The position numbers and the translations under genes were made by a program. Shown here piece by piece: positions 6,758 through 14,959 of a stretch of DNA of 17,518 nt (the first letter of the stretch is position 1; the number at the start of each line of letters is the position of its first letter). Origin of the DNA: Betaproteobacteria bacterium (GTDB lineage: Bacteria; Pseudomonadota; Gammaproteobacteria; Burkholderiales; SG8-41). The stretch is taken from assembly GCA_025356695.1 (NCBI GenBank), contig JANXSE010000282.1, forward strand, positions 1 through 17,518. Direction: 5' to 3'. The notes beneath the pieces are model-generated. The model was not told where the DNA came from. It ran no database searches and saw nothing but the letters and a program-made list of their open reading frames with translations.

Positions 6758-7348
6758 CTAGTGCGGCCATTCTCGAAAGATCGAACCAATTGAGGGACTC
6801 GAATCCGCCTCTTTCTTAATTGTTAAATCAATCAACGCCCCAGTAGGAAAGTTTTTTGTGATAAATAGACTGTACGATGCCACCAACAAATTGGGATGGA
6901 TTTCGCTTGGAACCGTCTCAATAGGTATTCGTACCCACCCGATAGGAACCGCAAGCTTGAAAGCAACGTGATTCGCACTTTCGGGAAGCGAATATTCACG
7001 CGCACCGCGATTAGTAGGGACTACAACAAGATATATCGATCCGTCTTTGGCTCGATCGATTGCCAAAGGTTGGCCACGGCCTTCCCACGCCAAATCGCGA
7101 TCGCCCAGGGATTCCGCCTGTACTTGAAGACTACCTTTATCAAAACTCCAACCAGTGCCAAAACCAGGGGCGCCAGTCAGATGATATTGAGCCTGCCGTG
7201 TAGCAACAATAATTTTTCCATTAGCCAATCTAACCTCTTCTGACCATTGAACTGTTTTCATCTGAGAACAAGCCGATAGTGGCAATAAAGCTAAAAACGC
7301 TAGGATTGAGTTTGCCAAACCGCGTTTTAGATAGCGCCTAGCTTCCAT
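6758..7348 (-). CDS. Hypothetical lipoprotein
   Basis: 196 residues. A hydrophobic signal segment (SILAFLALLPLSAC) ends in a lipobox LSAC with Cys27, so the protein should be lipid-anchored in the envelope. The mature part is soluble-looking and mixed in character (RLANGKIIVATRQAQYHLTG, later GWVRIPIETVPSEIHPNLLV); I do not recognise a domain. The start is ATG 7348: AAAGGAG lies 9 nt upstream, whereas the in-frame TTG at 7357 would abut that ribosome site. The gene and its flanks are visibly AT-richer than all neighbours and use different codons, which suggests recent acquisition. It stands alone: vapC converges on it and the SRAP gene lies upstream. Confidence 0.75.
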   Translation of the reverse strand: MEARRYLKRGLANSILAFLALLPLSACSQMKTVQWSEEVRLANGKIIVATRQAQYHLTGAPGFGTGWSFDKGSLQVQAESLGDRDLAWEGRGQPLAIDRAKDGSIYLVVVPTNRGAREYSLPESANHVAFKLAVPIGWVRIPIETVPSEIHPNLLVASYSLFITKNFPTGALIDLTIKKEADSSPSIGSIFREWPH

Positions 7349-7428
7349 ATCAAACAACTCCTTTGAGTTATTCTCAGTCTTGCTGACAAGCCCCTTGGGG
7401 TAGGCAGATCACAGTTTCCGACCATACC

Positions 7429-8106
7429 TCACAGCAAATCCCCCTCCAGCGGCTCAATCAACCCCGCATCATCATTCTTCGGCGCATTCACGCGCGTGCT
7501 CACTGCATGCGCACTCATCGTCGTATCGGCGCATGGTCTGATCAACTGCTTCAGCGCCGCCACCGATTGGTTGCGCGGATTGAGCCAGGCATCGTGGTCT
7601 TCCGCCGCAAGGATCACCGGCATGCGGTCATGAATATTGCTCATCACAACGTTGGGGCCGGTGGTGATGATGGCGCAGGTCTCGACCACGCCCTCGGGGC
7701 CCTGCCAGCGCTCGGTGATGCCGGCAATGGCGAAGAGCGGCGCGCCCACCGGGTGCATGTAGTACGGCTGCTTGCGGCCGGCGACGCTTTTCCATTCGTA
7801 GAAGCCGCTCGCAGGAATCAAACAACGTGAACGTTTGAAGGCGTTGCGGAACGAGGGCTTTTCATCGACGGTTTCGCCGCGCGCATTGGCGAGCTTGTTG
7901 CCGATCGCCGGGTCTTTCGCCCAGCCGGGAATCAGGCCCCATTTGAACAGCGCGGCAACGCGCCCCTGCGCCGGGTCTTCACGCACGACGAGGATCCTGC
8001 CCGAGGGCGTGATGTTATAACGCGCGCTCCACTCGGGTTTCGTGCCGAGTTTGAACGTGATGGCTATGACTTCGGGGTTGGCGTGTAATGAAAAGCGTCC
8101 ACACAT
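7429..8106 (-). CDS. SRAP-domain protein (YedK/HMCES family), abasic-site DNA crosslinking
   Basis: 225 residues from ATG 8106. The family forms a thiazolidine crosslink between its Cys2 and abasic sites in single-stranded DNA, shielding them during replication. The start is fixed by biology: Met removal must expose Cys2 of MCGRF, so the upstream in-frame extension is rejected. Active-site residues are visible: C2, N74 (ANARGET), E104 (GFYEW) and H159 (IHDRMPV), close to C2, N75, E105 and H160 of E. coli YedK. No strong ribosome site precedes the ATG. It lies 1.7 kb from the lexA-imu cassette on the same strand; SRAP genes are known to co-occur with SOS polymerase operons. The 218 nt upstream (to the divergent BLUF gene) hold no promoter I can identify. 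Confidence 0.93.
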   Translation of the reverse strand: MCGRFSLHANPEVIAITFKLGTKPEWSARYNITPSGRILVVREDPAQGRVAALFKWGLIPGWAKDPAIGNKLANARGETVDEKPSFRNAFKRSRCLIPASGFYEWKSVAGRKQPYYMHPVGAPLFAIAGITERWQGPEGVVETCAIITTGPNVVMSNIHDRMPVILAAEDHDAWLNPRNQSVAALKQLIRPCADTTMSAHAVSTRVNAPKNDDAGLIEPLEGDLL

Positions 8107-8324
8107 GGGCGCATGATGGCATGACTTGCCGCTGGCTTGCACGCACGATGCAATGACCCATGCCCGCGCCACTGTGAAGCCTGTCATGCATGGCTTCGCC
8201 CGGAAAGAGACCGTAGTTTCAGGTAACATGTTCCGTCGAGTCGTCGGCACAACCAAGTGCAGCACAGAACCCGCTCCAGACCGGCAAAAAATATTTGAAA
8301 AGTCATTCCAGACAAGGGGCGCCG

Positions 8325-8762
8325 ATGGAACTTTACGAACTGATTTACGTGAGCGTCGCGACGCGGGCCATGTCTCCCGCTGACCTCAAATCGCTGCTGG
8401 ACGCTGCGCGGCAGAAGAACGCGCAGCGCAACATCACCGGATTGCTTGTGTACCACCACGGCGAGTTCATGCAACTGCTGGAGGGCGGCAAGGAAGAAAT
8501 TCTTTCCGTCTATCACAAGGTTGCCACGGATGAACGTCACCAGCAGGTCAATCTGATGTGGAACGGCCCCATCCAGGAGCGCTCCTTTGCCGATTGGGAA
8601 ATGGCCTTCGTGGGGCCCGACGATCTGGCACGCGACCAGACCGCGGGATATTCACCTTTTTTGGAAAACGAATTCAGCGCACAGGCCTTGAGCGGTGCGC
8701 CCTCCATCGGCAAGGATTTTCTGCTGTCGCTGCGGAACGACTTCCTGCGAAAGAAGGATTAG
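8325..8762 (+). CDS. Stand-alone BLUF-domain blue-light sensor
   Basis: 145-residue short BLUF protein, a flavin-based blue-light sensor that usually acts through a partner protein. The FAD-site residues fall at the same numbers as in cyanobacterial PixD (Slr1694): Y8 (LIYVS), N32, Q50 (FMQLLEG), W91 and M93 (DWEMAF), so photochemistry is probably intact. Residues 1-95 are the BLUF core; the rest is the helical cap used for oligomer or partner contacts. No output domain is fused. The start is ATG 8325 with AAGGGG 5 nt upstream; an in-frame TTG at 8295 is less likely. No partner gene is adjacent, so the output is unknown. Confidence 0.93.
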   Translation: MELYELIYVSVATRAMSPADLKSLLDAARQKNAQRNITGLLVYHHGEFMQLLEGGKEEILSVYHKVATDERHQQVNLMWNGPIQERSFADWEMAFVGPDDLARDQTAGYSPFLENEFSAQALSGAPSIGKDFLLSLRNDFLRKKD

Positions 8763-8820
8763 CGCTGTCGATTTGTACAGCGAGGAGCGTGGCAGCGATT
8801 AATTCGCCGCCGCGACGACA

Positions 8821-9747
8821 TCAACGCGCGACCAGCGGCGGCGTGCCCGCAATGTCGATTTTCAGCACCGCCTTGATCGCTTCCTGCAGTTCGGCGTCGC
8901 TGACCGGCATGCGCGGCGGACGCAGCGTGCCGCCCGGCATGCCGAAGGCGTTCATCAGCGGTTTCATCGCGCGCATCGCGCTGCCGCCGCCATACTTGTT
9001 GCTGACCGTGGTGAACTCGATCAGATTGCCGAAATCGACGCGCAGGCGCTCGTAATCCTGCTGCTCCCACGCCGAGATCACCGAGGCGAACAGCTGCGGA
9101 CAGAAATTGCCCTCGCCGCCCATGAAGCCGTTGCCGCCGAGGCCCAGCACCGCCAGCGCATTGCCCGGCCCCGCGCTGTGCACCTCGACGCGATCGCCAA
9201 CGCGCGCGATCAGGCTGGCGATGTAACCGATGTCGGTGCCGGAGTAAGCCACTCCCGCAATCGTCGGATAACGCTTGACCAGTTTCTCGATGAGATCGAT
9301 CGGTATGAAGTAACCCGCGGCCTTGTGGCTTGAAATGTAAACCGGCAGCGAAGTCGATTCGATGACTGTCGAGTAATAACGCTCAAGTTCGGCAAACGTC
9401 GGCTTGGCGGCGTGCCCGATGTCGAGCGAGAAAATCTGCGCGGCATCGACCTTCGCGCGCTCCGCCGCCTGCATGAATTCGACCATGTCGGCAACCACGT
9501 GCGGCTCGCAGCCCATGGCGCGCACCGGCACCTTGCCTTTGAGTTCTTCCACCGCAATCGTCATCACGCGGCCGCGCTCTTCCTTCGACAGCGAATAGGC
9601 CTCGCCGCTGCCGCTGCCCGCCACGTAGACCGAGACGCCGGCGTCGCGCAAGCGCCCGAGTTGCCGGCGAAACAACGCTTCGTCGAATTTACCGTCGTTA
9701 TCGAAAGGCGTCAGACAAATGACGATGGCGCTTAATTTTTTCTTCAT
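8821..9747 (-). CDS. Dihydrodipicolinate synthase-family protein lacking the Schiff-base lysine
   Basis: 308 residues with the DapA/NAL TIM-barrel plan: IVICLTPFDNDGKFD at the N-terminus, GSGSGEAYSLS at the position of GTTGE, VYISSHKAAGY at the position of YNVPxRTG, and AGVAYSGTDIGY at the position of GIKDxSGD. The Lys that forms the Schiff base is Ala167, the two Thr of GTTGE are Gly46 and Ser47, and the carboxylate-binding Arg is Lys142. Y137 of the YN motif is kept. It is therefore unlikely to be a normal DapA or a standard class I aldolase. Start ATG 9747 has GGGAG 5 nt upstream. The gene follows the Bug receptor gene by 19 nt and is probably in one operon with it, which points to organic-acid catabolism. 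Substrate unknown. Confidence 0.9.
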   Translation of the reverse strand: MKKKLSAIVICLTPFDNDGKFDEALFRRQLGRLRDAGVSVYVAGSGSGEAYSLSKEERGRVMTIAVEELKGKVPVRAMGCEPHVVADMVEFMQAAERAKVDAAQIFSLDIGHAAKPTFAELERYYSTVIESTSLPVYISSHKAAGYFIPIDLIEKLVKRYPTIAGVAYSGTDIGYIASLIARVGDRVEVHSAGPGNALAVLGLGGNGFMGGEGNFCPQLFASVISAWEQQDYERLRVDFGNLIEFTTVSNKYGGGSAMRAMKPLMNAFGMPGGTLRPPRMPVSDAELQEAIKAVLKIDIAGTPPLVAR

Positions 9748-9766
9748 CGAAACTCCCGTAGAAAAT

Positions 9767-10753
9767 TCATTCGACGCGGATGCCCGCGTTCCTGATCACT
9801 TTGCCCAGCGTCGTCATCTCGGCCTTGATGACTGCGGTCAGCTGCTCGGGCGTGCTGCCGACCGGCTCGATACCAGCGGTATTGAGGCGCGCAATGGCAT
9901 CAGCGCGGCCGAGCACGCGCACGATTTCCTGGTTGAGCCGCGCAATGATGGTGTCGGGCGTTTTGAGAGGCGCGAACACCGCAAAACGTCCTACCGATTC
10001 GTAACCCGGCAGGCCGGTTGCCGCAATCGTCGGCAACTCCGGAAACAGCGCGCTCGGTTTCAACGAGGTTACCGCCAGTGCGCGCAGGCGTTTCGATTGC
10101 AGTTGCGAAGCGACCGTGCCGGCGGTGGGAAACAACAACTGCACCTCGCCGCCGAACAAGGCGTTGAGCGAAGGCCCGCCTCCTTTGTAGGCGACATGCA
10201 CCATTTTCACATTGGCCATCGCCTTGAACAGTTCGGCGGCAATATGGATGAGGCCGCCGGGCGCGGCGGCATAGTTGAGTTCATTCGGTCGCGCCCGCGC
10301 CAACGCGATCAGGTCCTTCGCCGATTTCACCGGCAGCGACGGATGCACGATGAGAATGCAGGGCGAACTCACCGCCAGCGTCACCGGCGCCAGATCGCGC
10401 AGCACGTCGTAGGGCACGTGGTCGCGCATGTATTGCAGCATCCACATGTTGCTGCCATTGAGCAGCAGTGTGTAGCCATCAGGCGCCGCACGCATCACGC
10501 TTTCGACGGCGTTGATCGGCGTGCCGCCGCGGTTTTCGACCACCACCTGCTGACCGAATGCCGCTGCGAGCCCAGCGGCGATCACGCGCGAGGAATAATC
10601 ATTGCCACCGCCGACCTCGGCGGTGACGATACGCAGCGGCTTGACGGGAAAACGTTCGCCCTGCGCCTGCAATGCGCCGGAATGCACGGCAACCACGATG
10701 ACACATGCCGCCGTCACAACGCGGATGCCGCCGGACAAAAAATGGGGATTCAC
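9767..10753 (-). CDS. Bug-family periplasmic solute-binding protein (TctC-like)
   Basis: 328 residues. Signal peptide (VVTAACVIVVAVHSGALQAQ, probable cleavage near AQAQ-G), then the family pattern PVKPLRIVTAEVGGGNDYSSRVIA, VENRGGTPINAV, APDGYTLLLNGSN, YDVLRDLAPVTL and VAYKGGGPSLNALFGGEVQLLF. Bug proteins are extracytoplasmic receptors for carboxylates or other small molecules and are strongly expanded in Burkholderiales, many as orphans without transporter genes, as here. The start is GTG 10753 with only a weak ribosome site. Upstream lie 157 nt that hold the cysA terminator; a promoter should be there but I cannot point to it. Ligand unknown; the following DapA-like gene may act on it. Confidence 0.93.
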   Translation of the reverse strand: MNPHFLSGGIRVVTAACVIVVAVHSGALQAQGERFPVKPLRIVTAEVGGGNDYSSRVIAAGLAAAFGQQVVVENRGGTPINAVESVMRAAPDGYTLLLNGSNMWMLQYMRDHVPYDVLRDLAPVTLAVSSPCILIVHPSLPVKSAKDLIALARARPNELNYAAAPGGLIHIAAELFKAMANVKMVHVAYKGGGPSLNALFGGEVQLLFPTAGTVASQLQSKRLRALAVTSLKPSALFPELPTIAATGLPGYESVGRFAVFAPLKTPDTIIARLNQEIVRVLGRADAIARLNTAGIEPVGSTPEQLTAVIKAEMTTLGKVIRNAGIRVE

Positions 10754-10875
10754 GTGCGCGGATCCAAAATTTTCAAGCCGCGATGATGAGCGCCGGACGC
10801 GCCCCTGTCAAAGCGGCAACTGATACGGCCGGTCCCCATTGAACCTGGCAGCGCAGGGTCGGTCACGACTGGCCG

Positions 10876-10899
10876 CAAAAATACGCGCGCGGCGCGCGG
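10876..10899 (-). terminator. Rho-independent terminator after cysA
   Basis: On the minus strand, 13 nt after the cysA stop, CGCGCGC-C-GCGCGCG (10898-10884) can fold back and is followed by TATTTTTG. A GC-rich stem plus T-run is the classic form; the one-base centre means the actual loop must open one or two pairs. Confidence 0.65.
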
Positions 10900-10910
10900 C
10901 CGCAGAAGCC

Positions 10911-11981
10911 CTACTGGTGCGACACTCCGCCGAACAAATGGTGCCGGCGCGGACGCAACGACACGCGGTCGCCGGCACTGATGCCGAGCTCGACGAAACG
11001 TTCCTTGTTGATCTCGGCCTGTATCGGCGCACCGCCGTCGATGCGATCGAGATCGACACGCACGCGCGGGCCGATCGCCGAATACTGGCGTACCACCGCC
11101 TTCAGGGCATCGGCGGTGTCGTTGGCACCAAAGATCTCGATGTCATGCGGCCTGACGTAGAACGTCGCGGCGTCGCCCGTGAGCACGGCGCCGTCGGGCA
11201 CCGGCACTGTCCAGCCGCCGATACGCGCGTTGCCGTCGTGCACGCGGCCGTAGAACAGATTGACGTCGCCGAGGAACTGGTAAACAAAGGGCGTGGCCGG
11301 ATGATCGTAAACCTCGGCCGGCGTGCCGACCTGCTCGACACGCCCCTCATTCATGACGATCACACGGTCGGCCACTTCCAGCGCCTCTTCCTGGTCGTGG
11401 GTAACGAAGAGACTGGTCACATGTAGATCGTCATGCAGACGGCGCAGCCACGCGCGCAGTTCCTTGCGCACCTTGGCGTCGAGCGCGCCGAACGGTTCGT
11501 CGAGCAGCAACACCTTCGGCTCGACCGCCAGCGCCCGGGCCAGCGCGATGCGCTGGCGCTGCCCGCCCGACAACTGGCTAGGATAATGCTCTGCCAACCA
11601 GTCGAGCTGCACGAGCTTCAACAGCGACATCGCCTTCTCGCGGATCGCGGCATCCGACGGCCGGATTTTGCGCGGCTTGACGCGCAGGCCGAAGGCGACG
11701 TTTTCATAGACGGTCATGTGACGGAACAGCGCGTAGTGCTGAAAGACGAACCCGACCTGGCGCTCGCCCGCATCGCTGTTGGTCGCATCCTCGCCATGGA
11801 AAAAAATCCGGCCTTGATCGGCCATTTCGAGACCGGCAATGATGCGCAGCAGCGTGGTTTTGCCCGAACCCGAGGGTCCGAGCAGCGCCACCAGTTCGCC
11901 GCTGGCGACGTTGATGCTGACGTCGTTGACAGCCTTGAAGTCGCCGAAGGCGCGGCTGATCTTGCGGGCTTCGATGCTCAT
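10911..11981 (-). CDS. cysA: Sulfate/thiosulfate ABC transporter ATP-binding protein CysA
   Basis: 356 residues. ATPase of the sulfate importer. Walker [10 protein letters not shown] at 35-43, Q-loop Q80, signature LSGGQ at 136-140, Walker B LLLDEP at 157-162 and H-loop H194; the C-terminal third (from about 235) is the TOBE-like regulatory region of CysA proteins. The start is ATG 11981, which overlaps the cysW stop in ATGA; an open frame that extends upstream to 12572 is only a shadow of cysW. It is last in sbp-cysT-cysW-cysA and is followed by a terminator-like hairpin. High sequence agreement with CysA ([22 protein letters not shown]) makes the assignment firm. Confidence 0.96.
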   Translation of the reverse strand: MSIEARKISRAFGDFKAVNDVSINVASGELVALLGPSGSGKTTLLRIIAGLEMADQGRIFFHGEDATNSDAGERQVGFVFQHYALFRHMTVYENVAFGLRVKPRKIRPSDAAIREKAMSLLKLVQLDWLAEHYPSQLSGGQRQRIALARALAVEPKVLLLDEPFGALDAKVRKELRAWLRRLHDDLHVTSLFVTHDQEEALEVADRVIVMNEGRVEQVGTPAEVYDHPATPFVYQFLGDVNLFYGRVHDGNARIGGWTVPVPDGAVLTGDAATFYVRPHDIEIFGANDTADALKAVVRQYSAIGPRVRVDLDRIDGGAPIQAEINKERFVELGISAGDRVSLRPRRHHLFGGVSHQ

Positions 11982-12883
11982 GATTTTTTCCTTTCGGTTC
12001 GGTCGCCTGAGTGCCACTCGACCAGTGATTTCGCTGCCAGCGTCACCAGTGCCAGCAATGCCAGCAGCGAGGCCACTGCGAACGCCGCGGCGAAGTTGTA
12101 TTCGTTGTAGAGAATCTCGACGTGCAGCGGCATGGTGTTGGTCAGCCCGCGCACATGACCGGACACCACCGACACCGCACCGAATTCGCCCATGGCGCGC
12201 GCGTTGCACAGAATGACGCCGTAGAGCAGGCCCCATTTCACATTGGGCAGCGTCACCCGCCACAGCGTTTGCCAGCCGCTCGCGCCGAGCATGATGGCGG
12301 CCTCCTCTTCTTCCTTGCCCTGCGCCTCCATCAGCGGAATCAGTTCGCGCGCGACGAAGGGAAAGGTCACGAAGATGGTCGCCAGCACGATGGCCGGCAC
12401 TGCGAAGATGATTTTTAGATCGTGGTCTGCCAGCCAGTGACCGAACCAGCCCTGCAGACCGAAGATCAGCACGTAAATCAAACCGGCAATCACCGGCGAC
12501 ACCGAAAACGGCAGATCGATCAGCGTGACGAGCAGGCTCTTGCCGCGAAAATCGAATTTGGCGATCGCCCATGCCGCCGCCACACCGAAGGCAAGGTTCA
12601 ACGGCACCGCAATGCCCGCCGCAATCAGCGTGAGCTTGATCGCCGATACCGCATCCGGCTCGGTAATCGCCGCCAGATAAGCCCCCCAGCCCTTGCGCAG
12701 CGCCTCCGCAAACACCGCAACCAGGGGCACCAGCAAAAACAGAAACAGAAACGAAAAGGCGAGCGCGACCAGCAGCGCCTGCACCAGCCAGGCCTTGCGC
12801 CGTTGCGTCTGCACCGGGCGGTCCGGAAAGACCTGCGGAAAATTCAGCAGCGCTTCCGCGGTGCCGACGTCATCCCACATCAT
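11978..12883 (-). CDS. cysW: Sulfate ABC transporter permease CysW
   Basis: 301 residues, inner-membrane permease of the sulfate importer, paired with CysT. A long first membrane helix ([20 protein letters not shown]) is followed by further hydrophobic segments and the EAA loop [20 protein letters not shown] that contacts CysA; IGEF-type motif [15 protein letters not shown] is typical of CysW. ATG 12883 overlaps the cysT stop in ATGA, which I prefer over an in-frame GTG at 12910. It ends in ATGA with cysA. Both junctions indicate coupled translation of the three transporter genes. Confidence 0.95.
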   Translation of the reverse strand: MMWDDVGTAEALLNFPQVFPDRPVQTQRRKAWLVQALLVALAFSFLFLFLLVPLVAVFAEALRKGWGAYLAAITEPDAVSAIKLTLIAAGIAVPLNLAFGVAAAWAIAKFDFRGKSLLVTLIDLPFSVSPVIAGLIYVLIFGLQGWFGHWLADHDLKIIFAVPAIVLATIFVTFPFVARELIPLMEAQGKEEEEAAIMLGASGWQTLWRVTLPNVKWGLLYGVILCNARAMGEFGAVSVVSGHVRGLTNTMPLHVEILYNEYNFAAAFAVASLLALLALVTLAAKSLVEWHSGDRTERKKS

Positions 12884-13716
12884 GATACGTCCCGCCTGCG
12901 GCTCAGCCACTGCAGATAATTGATCAGCAACAACAGTGCAAACGACGCCAGCAGCATAACCACCGCCACCGCGGTCGCACCCGTGTAATCGTATTGCTCG
13001 AGTTTGGTGATGATGATGAGCGGCGTGATTTCCGAAACCATCGGCATGTTGCCGGCGATGAACACCACCGAGCCGTATTCGCCGACGGCGCGCGCAAACG
13101 CCAGCGTGAAACCGGTCAGCAGGGCCGGCGTCAGGATCGGCAACAGCACGCGCTGAAAAATCTGCCAGCGGGTCGCGCCCAGCGTGGAGGCCGCCTCTTC
13201 GAGTTCGCTCTCCACATCTTCGAGAACCGGCTGCACGGTGCGCACAACGAACGGCAACCCGATGAAGACGAGTGCCACCAGTACACCCAGTGGCGTGAAT
13301 GCCACCTTGATGCCGGCCATTTCGAAATAGCGGCCCAACCAGCCGTTGGGGGCATAAATCGCAGTCAGCGCAATGCCGGCGACTGCCGTCGGCAGTGCAA
13401 ACGGCAGATCGACCAGTGCATCGATCACGCGTTTGCCCGGAAATTCATACCGCACCAGCACCCAGGCCACGATCAGGCCGAACACCGCATTGATCGTCGC
13501 CGCCAGCAACGAGGCGCCGAAGGTCAGCTGGTACGAAGCCACCACGCGCGGCGCGGTGACGACGCTCCAGAACTGCTCCCAGCTGAGCGCGGCCGTTTTG
13601 ATGAAAGCCGCCGACAGCGGAATCAGAACGATTACGCCCAGATACAACAGCGTAATGCCGATTGCCAGATTAAAACCCGGCAGCACGCTGTGGGCGCGCA
13701 ATGCAAAAGGCCTCAC
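12880..13716 (-). CDS. cysT: Sulfate ABC transporter permease CysT (CysU)
   Basis: 278 residues with about six hydrophobic segments, starting with [20 protein letters not shown]. The EAA loop [20 protein letters not shown] (about 200 residues in) and [17 protein letters not shown] identify the CysT half of the sulfate permease. The start is GTG 13716 with a GGGGCGA stretch upstream; the first hydrophobic helix begins soon after, so little can be missing. It lies 46 nt downstream of sbp and overlaps cysW in ATGA. Confidence 0.94.
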   Translation of the reverse strand: MRPFALRAHSVLPGFNLAIGITLLYLGVIVLIPLSAAFIKTAALSWEQFWSVVTAPRVVASYQLTFGASLLAATINAVFGLIVAWVLVRYEFPGKRVIDALVDLPFALPTAVAGIALTAIYAPNGWLGRYFEMAGIKVAFTPLGVLVALVFIGLPFVVRTVQPVLEDVESELEEAASTLGATRWQIFQRVLLPILTPALLTGFTLAFARAVGEYGSVVFIAGNMPMVSEITPLIIITKLEQYDYTGATAVAVVMLLASFALLLLINYLQWLSRRRDVS

Positions 13717-13762
13717 GCCGTCGCCCCAGTCGCCACGCCAATTCCGCTCCGCAACTCAAACG

Positions 13763-14779
13763 TCACTTTTTAGCGCCGGGCTGGTAAATCTGGTCAAAAG
13801 CACCGCCGTCGGCAAAATGCGTTTTTTGTGCCTTGGTCCAGCCGCCGAATACTTCGTCGATTGTGAAGAGGCTGATCTTCGGAAAATTCTTCGAATACTT
13901 CGCCGCGATTTTGGCGTTGCGCGGACGGTAGAAATTCTTCGCCGCAATTTCCTGGCCTTCGTCGCTGTAGAGATACTCGAGATAGGCCTGCGCGACCTTG
14001 CGCGTGCCGCGCTTGTCGACAACCTTGTCCACAATGCTGACCGGCGGCTCGGCGAGTATGCTGAGCGGCGGATAGACGATTTCGAATTTGTCGGCGCCGA
14101 ATTCTTTCAGTGCCAGATGCGCCTCGTTTTCCCAGGCCAGCAGCACGTCGCCGATGCCGCGCTCGGCAAAGGTCACCGTCGAACCACGCGCACCGGAATC
14201 GAGCACTGGAACATTTTTATAGAGTGTGGTGACAAAAGCCTTCGCTTTCGCTTCGTCATTACCGTTCTTTTTCAGCGCATAACCCCACGCCGCCAGATAA
14301 CCCCAGCGCGCACCGCCGGAGGTTTTCGGATTGGCCGTGATAACGGAGACGCCGGATTTGATGAGATCGTCCCAGTCCCTGATGCCCTTCGGATTGCCCT
14401 TGCGCACCAGGAAAATATAGGTCGAGGTGTACGGCGAGCTGTTGTTCGGCAAACGCTTTTGCCAGTCGGCCGGCAGCAATTTGGCTTTTTCCGCGATCTC
14501 GTCGATGTCGTAGGCGAGCGCCAGCGTGACAACGTCGGCCTCCAGACCATCGACCACCTTGCGTGCCTGACCGCCGGACCCGCCGTGCGAAGCCTTGATA
14601 TCGACTTTCTCGTTGTTGTTCTTCGCGGCCCATTGTTTGGCGAAGGCGGCGTTGAATTCCTGATACAACTCGCGTGTCGGGTCATATGAAACATTGAGTA
14701 TGCTGACCTGTGCGTGCGCGACCGACGCGAGAAAAATTGCGCTGAGCGCAATGAAACGTACCGAGTGTGCTGCTTTCAC
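13763..14779 (-). CDS. sbp: Periplasmic sulfate-binding protein Sbp
   Basis: 338 residues. Signal peptide with cleavage expected after AHA (residue 23). The mature protein follows E. coli Sbp closely: [85 protein letters not shown] and the end [20 protein letters not shown]. It captures sulfate (and probably thiosulfate) and delivers it to CysTW. The start is GTG 14779 with AAGGAAG upstream. First gene of the transport unit; the 180-nt gap before it likely carries its own promoter. Agreement is better with Sbp than with CysP, but the split between these two is not fully certain. Confidence 0.94.
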   Translation of the reverse strand: MKAAHSVRFIALSAIFLASVAHAQVSILNVSYDPTRELYQEFNAAFAKQWAAKNNNEKVDIKASHGGSGGQARKVVDGLEADVVTLALAYDIDEIAEKAKLLPADWQKRLPNNSSPYTSTYIFLVRKGNPKGIRDWDDLIKSGVSVITANPKTSGGARWGYLAAWGYALKKNGNDEAKAKAFVTTLYKNVPVLDSGARGSTVTFAERGIGDVLLAWENEAHLALKEFGADKFEIVYPPLSILAEPPVSIVDKVVDKRGTRKVAQAYLEYLYSDEGQEIAAKNFYRPRNAKIAAKYSKNFPKISLFTIDEVFGGWTKAQKTHFADGGAFDQIYQPGAKK

Positions 14780-14959
14780 TTTGTCTTCCTTGTATTCATG
14801 CCGCGGAACGCTTTTGAGCTTGTTGTCCGCAGTGCTTGTCCTCCTTGTTCAGGTAACCGCATCACAGGTTAATAACATCGGCTCATATCATTTCCATCAA
14901 AAAGAATTTTTGGCTATATGTGGGGCAAAAAATTTTGCTGCGCACCCAAGACGCACAGA
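14780..14959 (-). promoter_or_regulatory. AT-rich leader of sbp-cysTWA, candidate CysB-responsive promoter region
   Basis: 180 nt between cysN and sbp. About 14880-14940 is far AT-richer than its surroundings and, on the minus strand, carries CATATAGCC, TTCTTTTTGATGGAAATGAT and GTTATTAACC. A 14-bp palindrome GCAAAATTTTTTGC (14938-14925) follows the cysN stop. Sulfate genes are commonly activated by the LysR-type regulator CysB through AT-rich sites upstream of such promoters. I cannot place the -35 and -10 boxes with confidence. An AAGGAGG lies near 14843 without an ATG or GTG at proper spacing. Confidence 0.35.

Noticed and set aside
7391..7400. CCCCTTGGGG near the 3' end of the SRAP gene
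   Set aside because: Short palindrome with no loop room and no T-run; likely chance.
8107..8265. Upstream extension of the SRAP protein
   Set aside because: The family needs Met-Cys at the N-terminus because Cys2 is the crosslinking residue, so translation must start at 8106.
8763..8782. Hairpin CGCTGT...ACAGCG after the BLUF gene as a terminator
   Set aside because: Six-bp stem without a T-run on either strand; could end transcription but the evidence is too thin to annotate.
11982..12572. N-terminal extension of cysA to 553 codons
   Set aside because: The added part is the out-of-frame shadow of cysW; the CysA domain begins exactly at ATG 11981, which overlaps the cysW stop.
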